8,021 nt of DNA from Actinomycetota bacterium. GTDB taxonomy: Bacteria; Actinomycetota; Thermoleophilia; Solirubrobacterales; Solirubrobacteraceae. The position numbers and the translations under genes are program-made. This document shows, one piece after another, positions 5,272 to 8,021 of the stretch. The notes below the pieces were generated by a model. It was not told the DNA's origin. It made no database searches and worked only from the letters and a program-made list of their open reading frames with translations. The DNA lies in contig JAHWJM010000109.1 in the NCBI GenBank assembly GCA_019348435.1, positions 1 through 8,021 on the forward strand, written 5' to 3'. Position 1 is the first letter of the stretch, and each line of letters begins with the position of its first letter.

Positions 5272-6159
5272 ATGTACGAGCTGCGCCTCGAGGTCGTACC
5301 GCGCTGGCCGTTTCGGCTGCCGCCCTACGGCGGGCGTGATGGCGTGCTGCGTCGGCGCGGCGCCGTGCTCGAGCGCCTCCTGCACGTCGAGGGGCGCGCG
5401 GCGACGGTGCGCGTCGCTCAGCCGGCGGAGCGTTGCGTGCTGTTCGGCGCCTGGGCGCAGGATCGCCCCGACGCCGAGGCGGCGATCGCGCGGATGCGCT
5501 TCGCGCTCGGCGTGGACGACGACCTGCTCCCGTTCTGGGAGCGCTACCGCGACGATCCGCTCGTCGGGCCGTCGCTGCGCCGCCGGCCGTGGCTGCGCAT
5601 CACGCGCCGTCCGATGCCCTTCGAGGCCCTCGCCTGGGCGATCTGCGAGCAGCTCATCCAGGTCTCGCAGGCGCACCTCATCGAGGCCCGGATCGTGCGC
5701 GGGCTGGGGCCGCGCTGCGAGCAGACCGGGCTGCGCGACGTGCCCGGACCGGCCGCCGTCGCGGCCTGTTCGCCAGCGCGCCTGGAGAGCTTCGAGCTCG
5801 CCGGGCGCCGGGCGATCGCGCTCGTGCGCGCCGCGCGGGAGGTCGCGCGGGGTCGGATCGATCTCGACGCGCCCGACCACGAGGCCGGCTGGCGGCGCCT
5901 GCTGGCGATCCCCACGATCGGGCGCTGGACCGTCGAGATGCTCGCCCTCCACGGCCAGGGCCGCTACGACATCATCCCCGCGGGAGACCTCGGCTTCCTG
6001 AAGCTGCTCGGCCACGCGCGCAGCCTCGGCAACCCGCAGGCGCGCGCCGAGGAGGCCGAGGTGCGCGCGCTGTTCGCGCGCTTCGGCGAGTGGCGCGGGC
6101 TGGCCGGCGCGCACGCACTGCGCGCGCCGTCCGCGGCGCTGCGGGCGGCCGCCGCCTGA
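5272..6159 (+). CDS. alkA: DNA-3-methyladenine glycosylase II (AlkA-like, HhH-GPD)
   Basis: This 295-aa protein matches the AlkA architecture (E. coli AlkA is 282 aa). An N-terminal beta-rich domain (about 1-110: YELRLEVVPRWPFRLPPYGG, later ERCVLFGAWAQDRPDAE) is followed by the helical HhH-GPD domain starting near MPFEALAWAICEQLIQ (115 on). The helix-hairpin-helix is IPTIGRWTVEM (213-223). The catalytic Asp is D239 in PAGDLGFLKLLG, the same site as E. coli D238. It would remove alkylated bases (3-methyladenine and related) from DNA in base-excision repair. The glutamine pair usual in the helix after FEAL is here CEQLIQ, so lesion preference may differ. ATG 5272 is set by the -10 box and by family alignment; an upstream GTG at 5209 would add unrelated residues. 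No Ada-type domain is attached. Confidence 0.88.
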   Translation: MYELRLEVVPRWPFRLPPYGGRDGVLRRRGAVLERLLHVEGRAATVRVAQPAERCVLFGAWAQDRPDAEAAIARMRFALGVDDDLLPFWERYRDDPLVGPSLRRRPWLRITRRPMPFEALAWAICEQLIQVSQAHLIEARIVRGLGPRCEQTGLRDVPGPAAVAACSPARLESFELAGRRAIALVRAAREVARGRIDLDAPDHEAGWRRLLAIPTIGRWTVEMLALHGQGRYDIIPAGDLGFLKLLGHARSLGNPQARAEEAEVRALFARFGEWRGLAGAHALRAPSAALRAAAA

Positions 6160-6192
6160 GCGTCTACGCGCCCGCTCCGAGCGGTGGATGCG

Positions 6193-6224
6193 AACAATTG
6201 TTTGGGTCGGCTAGTTACGGGCAA
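6193..6224 (+). promoter_or_regulatory. Stress-sigma (SigB/SigF-like) promoter with overlapping palindrome
   Basis: GTTT (6200-6203), 15 nt, then GGGCAA (6219-6224) resembles the actinobacterial SigB/SigF pattern GTTT-N14-17-GGGTAY, with four of six matches in the -10. A 10-bp perfect palindrome AACAATTGTT (6193-6202) overlaps the -35 and could be an operator. Transcription would start near 6231, giving a leader of about 113 nt. This is the AT-richest part of the right half of the window. TAATAC (6237-6242) is an alternative -10 but lacks a matching -35. Confidence 0.4.
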
Positions 6225-6268
6225 GCTTGTTAGGAGTAATACAGACGGACGGGCGGCGCCTGGCGAAC

Positions 6269-6283
6269 CCGGCGTGCCGCCGG
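6269..6283 (+). promoter_or_regulatory. Small GC hairpin in the leader of the ferritin-like gene
   Basis: CCGGCG, loop TGC, CGCCGG makes a perfect 6-bp stem, about 50 nt before the ribosome site AAGGAG (6333-6338) of the next gene. No T-tract follows, so it is more likely a leader structure than a terminator. Another 5-bp stem (CCGCT/CCG/AGCGG, 6172-6184) lies just after the alkA stop and may help end that transcript. Confidence 0.3.
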
Positions 6284-6343
6284 CCGCGCGGTCATACCCG
6301 CGCCCCGTCATTCCCGTGGTCCCGAATTTGAGAAGGAGACCTG

Positions 6344-7366
6344 ATGAACAAAGATCAGCAGAAGGTCGTGCAGTACCTCAGCGAGGCGCATGCCCACGAG
6401 CAGGCGCTCACCCGCGTTCTGCAGTCGCAGATCGCGATGACGCCCCGCGGCTCGTACCGCACCCTCCTCGAGACGCATCTCGACGAGACCCGCCGCCAGA
6501 CCGACCGCATCGAGCGGCGCCTGCGCACCCTCGGCCAGGGCGGCAACGCCGTCACCGCGGTCGTCGGCGTGATGCAGAGCGTCGTCGGTCAGGCCCTCGC
6601 GATCGGCAAGACCCCGATCGACCTCGTCCGTGGCAGCGGCGGCGAGGAGAAGGTGCTCAAGAACGCGAAGGACGCATGCGCCACCGAGGCGCTGGAGATC
6701 GCGACGTACACCGCGATCGAGCGCTTGGCCGAGCAGGTCGGCGACGCCGAGACCGCGAAGCTCGCGGCGTCGATCCGCGCCGAGGAGGAGCGCATGCTCG
6801 AGCGCATCCTCAAGGAGATCCCCAAGCTGACGACAGCCGTCGTCCGCGCGGACCTGCGGGGCGACTCCTCCTACGACCTGACGTCCACCGGTGCCGCCGA
6901 GGCCGTCCGCGAGGCCGGCAACGCCGCTCGCGCGACGACGCGCAAGGCCGTCTCGACCGCCAAGCGCACCTCCCGTCAGGCGCGCAAGGTGCCGGGCGTC
7001 GCGCAGGTCGAGGGCCAGCTCAAGGGCGTTGTCGCCTCCGAGGAGGATCTCGCGATCCCGCGCTACGACGAGCTGACCGCCGAGGAGATCATCGCGAAGC
7101 TGCCCGGCATCGCGCAGATCGAGCTGGCGAAGATCGACAGCTACGAGCGCATCAACCAGAACCGCAGCACGGTCCTGGAGCGCATCAGCTCGCTGCGCGG
7201 CGACGAGCCGTGGACGGGCTACGACGAGCTGACCGCCGCCGATGTCATCGCCGTCCTCAACGAGTGCGACGACGACCGCGCGCGGGAGGTTCGCGAGTAC
7301 GAGCGCGCGCACAAGAACCGCGTCAGCGTCATGAAGGCCGCTGAGCGCGAGCTCACCACCGCGTAA
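6344..7366 (+). CDS. YciE/YciF-like ferritin-fold protein with basic linker and two C-terminal repeats
   Basis: The protein is 340 aa; ATG 6344 has AAGGAG 5 nt upstream. Residues 1-165 form a helical bundle like the DUF892 (YciE/YciF) ferritin-like family. Candidate metal-ligand Glu/His lie in SEAHAHEQAL (13-22), LETHLDETRR (42-51), ATEALEIATYTAIERLAE (113-130) and IRAEEERMLERI (144-155). Residues about 180-232 are an Ala/Arg/Lys/Thr-rich linker (AARATTRKAVSTAKRTSRQ) resembling histone H1 tails. Two copies of a ~45-residue helical unit starting YDELTA follow (241-285 and 293-336), each with a Tyr-Glu-Arg then Asn-Arg core (SYERINQNR, EYERAHKNR). This repeat looks like the short actinobacterial domain found in similar stress proteins (DUF8129-like, from memory). 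DUF892 proteins are stress-induced, consistent with the promoter seen. Metal storage and DNA association are inference. Confidence 0.75.
   Translation: MNKDQQKVVQYLSEAHAHEQALTRVLQSQIAMTPRGSYRTLLETHLDETRRQTDRIERRLRTLGQGGNAVTAVVGVMQSVVGQALAIGKTPIDLVRGSGGEEKVLKNAKDACATEALEIATYTAIERLAEQVGDAETAKLAASIRAEEERMLERILKEIPKLTTAVVRADLRGDSSYDLTSTGAAEAVREAGNAARATTRKAVSTAKRTSRQARKVPGVAQVEGQLKGVVASEEDLAIPRYDELTAEEIIAKLPGIAQIELAKIDSYERINQNRSTVLERISSLRGDEPWTGYDELTAADVIAVLNECDDDRAREVREYERAHKNRVSVMKAAERELTTA
7064..7351 (+). repeat. Two tandem protein-coding repeats (YDELTA units)
   Basis: Copies at about 7064-7198 and 7220-7351 begin with an almost identical stretch encoding GYDELTA or RYDELTA (about 20 identical bases around TACGACGAGCTGACCGCCG). 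They then diverge while keeping the Glu-Arg/Asn-Arg pattern. The period is 52 codons. This points to an older internal duplication. Confidence 0.7.
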
Positions 7367-7377
7367 GCACGCAGCAC

Positions 7378-7419
7378 CGACGCAGGACCGGGGCCCGGCG
7401 ATCGCCGGGCCCCGCGTCG
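7378..7419. terminator. Strong bidirectional GC hairpin
   Basis: 7390-7413 is a perfect 24-base palindrome: GGGGCCCGGCGA and its reverse complement, in practice a 10-bp stem with a GATC loop. Outer arms CGACGC (7378-7383) and GCGTCG (7414-7419) can also pair past a 6-nt bulge. It starts 11 nt after the ferritin-like stop and 21 nt before the stop of the convergent reading frame. No T-tract follows. Confidence 0.75.
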
Positions 7420-7440
7420 CTTAAGGCGCGATGCGGCGAG

Positions 7441-7827
7441 TCAGCCGTCACTGCCAGCCAGGCCTGTCGCCCCGCGCCACGCCGCCAGCCGCTCGAGCGC
7501 CCGCGTCACCGCGCGGTCGAGCGCCGGCGTCCACCGCACCCCCGCCTCGCGGTACAGCGCGTGCACCTGCAGCACCCGCGCGGTGCGGTCGAGCGTCATG
7601 TCGGCGCGGGCGACGAGCCGCTCGCGGTGCAGGATCGGCAGCACGTAGTAGCCCCAGCGGCGCTGCGGCGCCGGCACGTAGATCTCGAGGCGATGCTCGA
7701 ACCCGAACAGCTCGCCGGTGCGCGCGCGGTCGCAGAGCAGCCGCGAGCCCTCGACCACCTCGAGGTCGAAGCCGCGGTCGAGGAAGGCGGCGACGGTGAG
7801 TCCCATGCCGTAGCCCATCTCGAGCAC
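7441..7827 (-). pseudogene. Chimeric remnant: methyltransferase motif I joined to a YcaQ-like C-terminus
   Basis: The frame gives 128 aa from GTG 7827 and is open only back to a TGA at 7858-7860. Residues 1-35 (VLEMGYGMG, AAFLDRGFDLEVVEGS) read as motif I and the acidic end of strand 2 of a class I SAM methyltransferase. From about residue 31 (CDRARTGELFGF, HRLEIYVPAPQRRWGYYVLP, VARADMTLDR) it reads as the C-terminal third of a YcaQ-type (HTH_42) crosslink-repair glycosylase, whose usual length is near 390 aa. Neither part is complete: the methyltransferase lacks everything around motif I, and YcaQ lacks its N-terminal two-thirds. No Shine-Dalgarno is seen at GTG 7827. A decayed fusion is favoured. 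An assembly join or a short real protein is possible. Confidence 0.6.
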
Positions 7828-7849
7828 CCGGCGGCCGGGCGGCCCGGGG

Positions 7850-8021
7850 TCAGATCGTCACCCGGTACATCTCCTCGACGGTCGTCACCCCCTCGATCAC
7901 CTTGGTGATGGCCGCCTCCCGGAGCGTCTTCATCCCCTCGTCGCGGGCGAAGTACAGGCGCACGACCTCATCCGCGTCCCGCACGCCCGCCGGCGCCTGC
8001 ATGAACATCGCGTCTACAACC
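7850..8021 (-). CDS. GspE/PilB-like secretion ATPase, C-terminal end (partial)
   Basis: The minus strand encodes 56 codons ending in TGA at 7850-7852, with the 5' part outside the window. The residues VVRLYFARDEGMKTLREAA and then VIEGVTTVEEMYRVTI match the conserved end of type II/IV secretion and type IV pilus ATPases (EGMxTLRxxxxxKVxxGxTTxEEVxRVT). The protein would hydrolyse ATP at the inner face of the membrane to drive pilus or pseudopilus assembly. The stop is 23 nt upstream of GTG 7827 of the chimeric frame on the same strand. Whether the rest of the gene is intact cannot be seen. Confidence 0.6.
   Translation of the reverse strand, partial: VVDAMFMQAPAGVRDADEVVRLYFARDEGMKTLREAAITKVIEGVTTVEEMYRVTI

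Noticed and set aside
4738..6114. A 458-codon minus-strand frame opposite the alkA-like gene
   Set aside because: It is low-complexity Arg/Ala/Pro sequence opposite a gene with clear HhH-GPD motifs.
1..8021. CRISPR arrays, insertion sequences and attachment sites
   Set aside because: No regularly spaced direct repeats, transposase motifs or terminal inverted repeats were seen.

Overview
The window is uniformly GC-rich. It carries actinobacteria-type features: an HAE3/MMPL-like RND exporter, an mIHF-type integration host factor, and genes whose start codon sits 7 nt after a TANNNT -10 box (leaderless style). Together these suggest an actinobacterium, most likely of the Thermoleophilia/Solirubrobacterales type. 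That lineage is an inference from gene content and style; no rRNA is present to confirm it.

Layout. Positions 1-1682 (+) hold the 3' part of an RND-family exporter, coupled by a 4-nt overlap to a thioredoxin-fold protein that lacks CxxC. A hairpin (1690-1721) separates them from a convergent mIHF-like nucleoid protein (1735-2049, -). The mIHF-like gene has a long upstream region (2050-2375) containing a 7-bp/N10/7-bp dyad, a candidate promoter and a hairpin next to the Shine-Dalgarno. Next come two head-to-head genes with almost no space between their starts: a PLP-dependent alpha-oxoamine synthase of serine-palmitoyltransferase type (2376-3620, -) and a large GNAT-fold acyltransferase of the YghO / bacterial ceramide synthase type (3635-4756, +). 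A small single-span membrane protein (4874-5191, +) and an AlkA-type DNA glycosylase (5272-6159, +) follow. Then comes a YciE/YciF-like ferritin-fold protein with a histone-H1-like basic linker and two C-terminal repeats (6344-7366, +), preceded by a stress-sigma-like promoter. A near-perfect GC hairpin (7378-7419) ends that block. The right edge on the minus strand is unusual. It holds the C-terminal 56 codons of a GspE/PilB-like ATPase, directly followed by a chimeric reading frame that joins a methyltransferase motif I to the C-terminal third of a YcaQ-like glycosylase.

How the parts may work together. The most interesting unit is the synthase plus N-acyltransferase pair. One enzyme would condense an amino acid with an acyl thioester, and the other would N-acylate an amine. 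These are the first and second chemical steps of bacterial sphingolipid/ceramide synthesis, here as a minimal divergent locus. The AlkA gene, the ferritin-like protein and the stress-type promoter suggest a DNA-protection or stress neighbourhood, although the two genes have separate promoters. Both functional links are inference.
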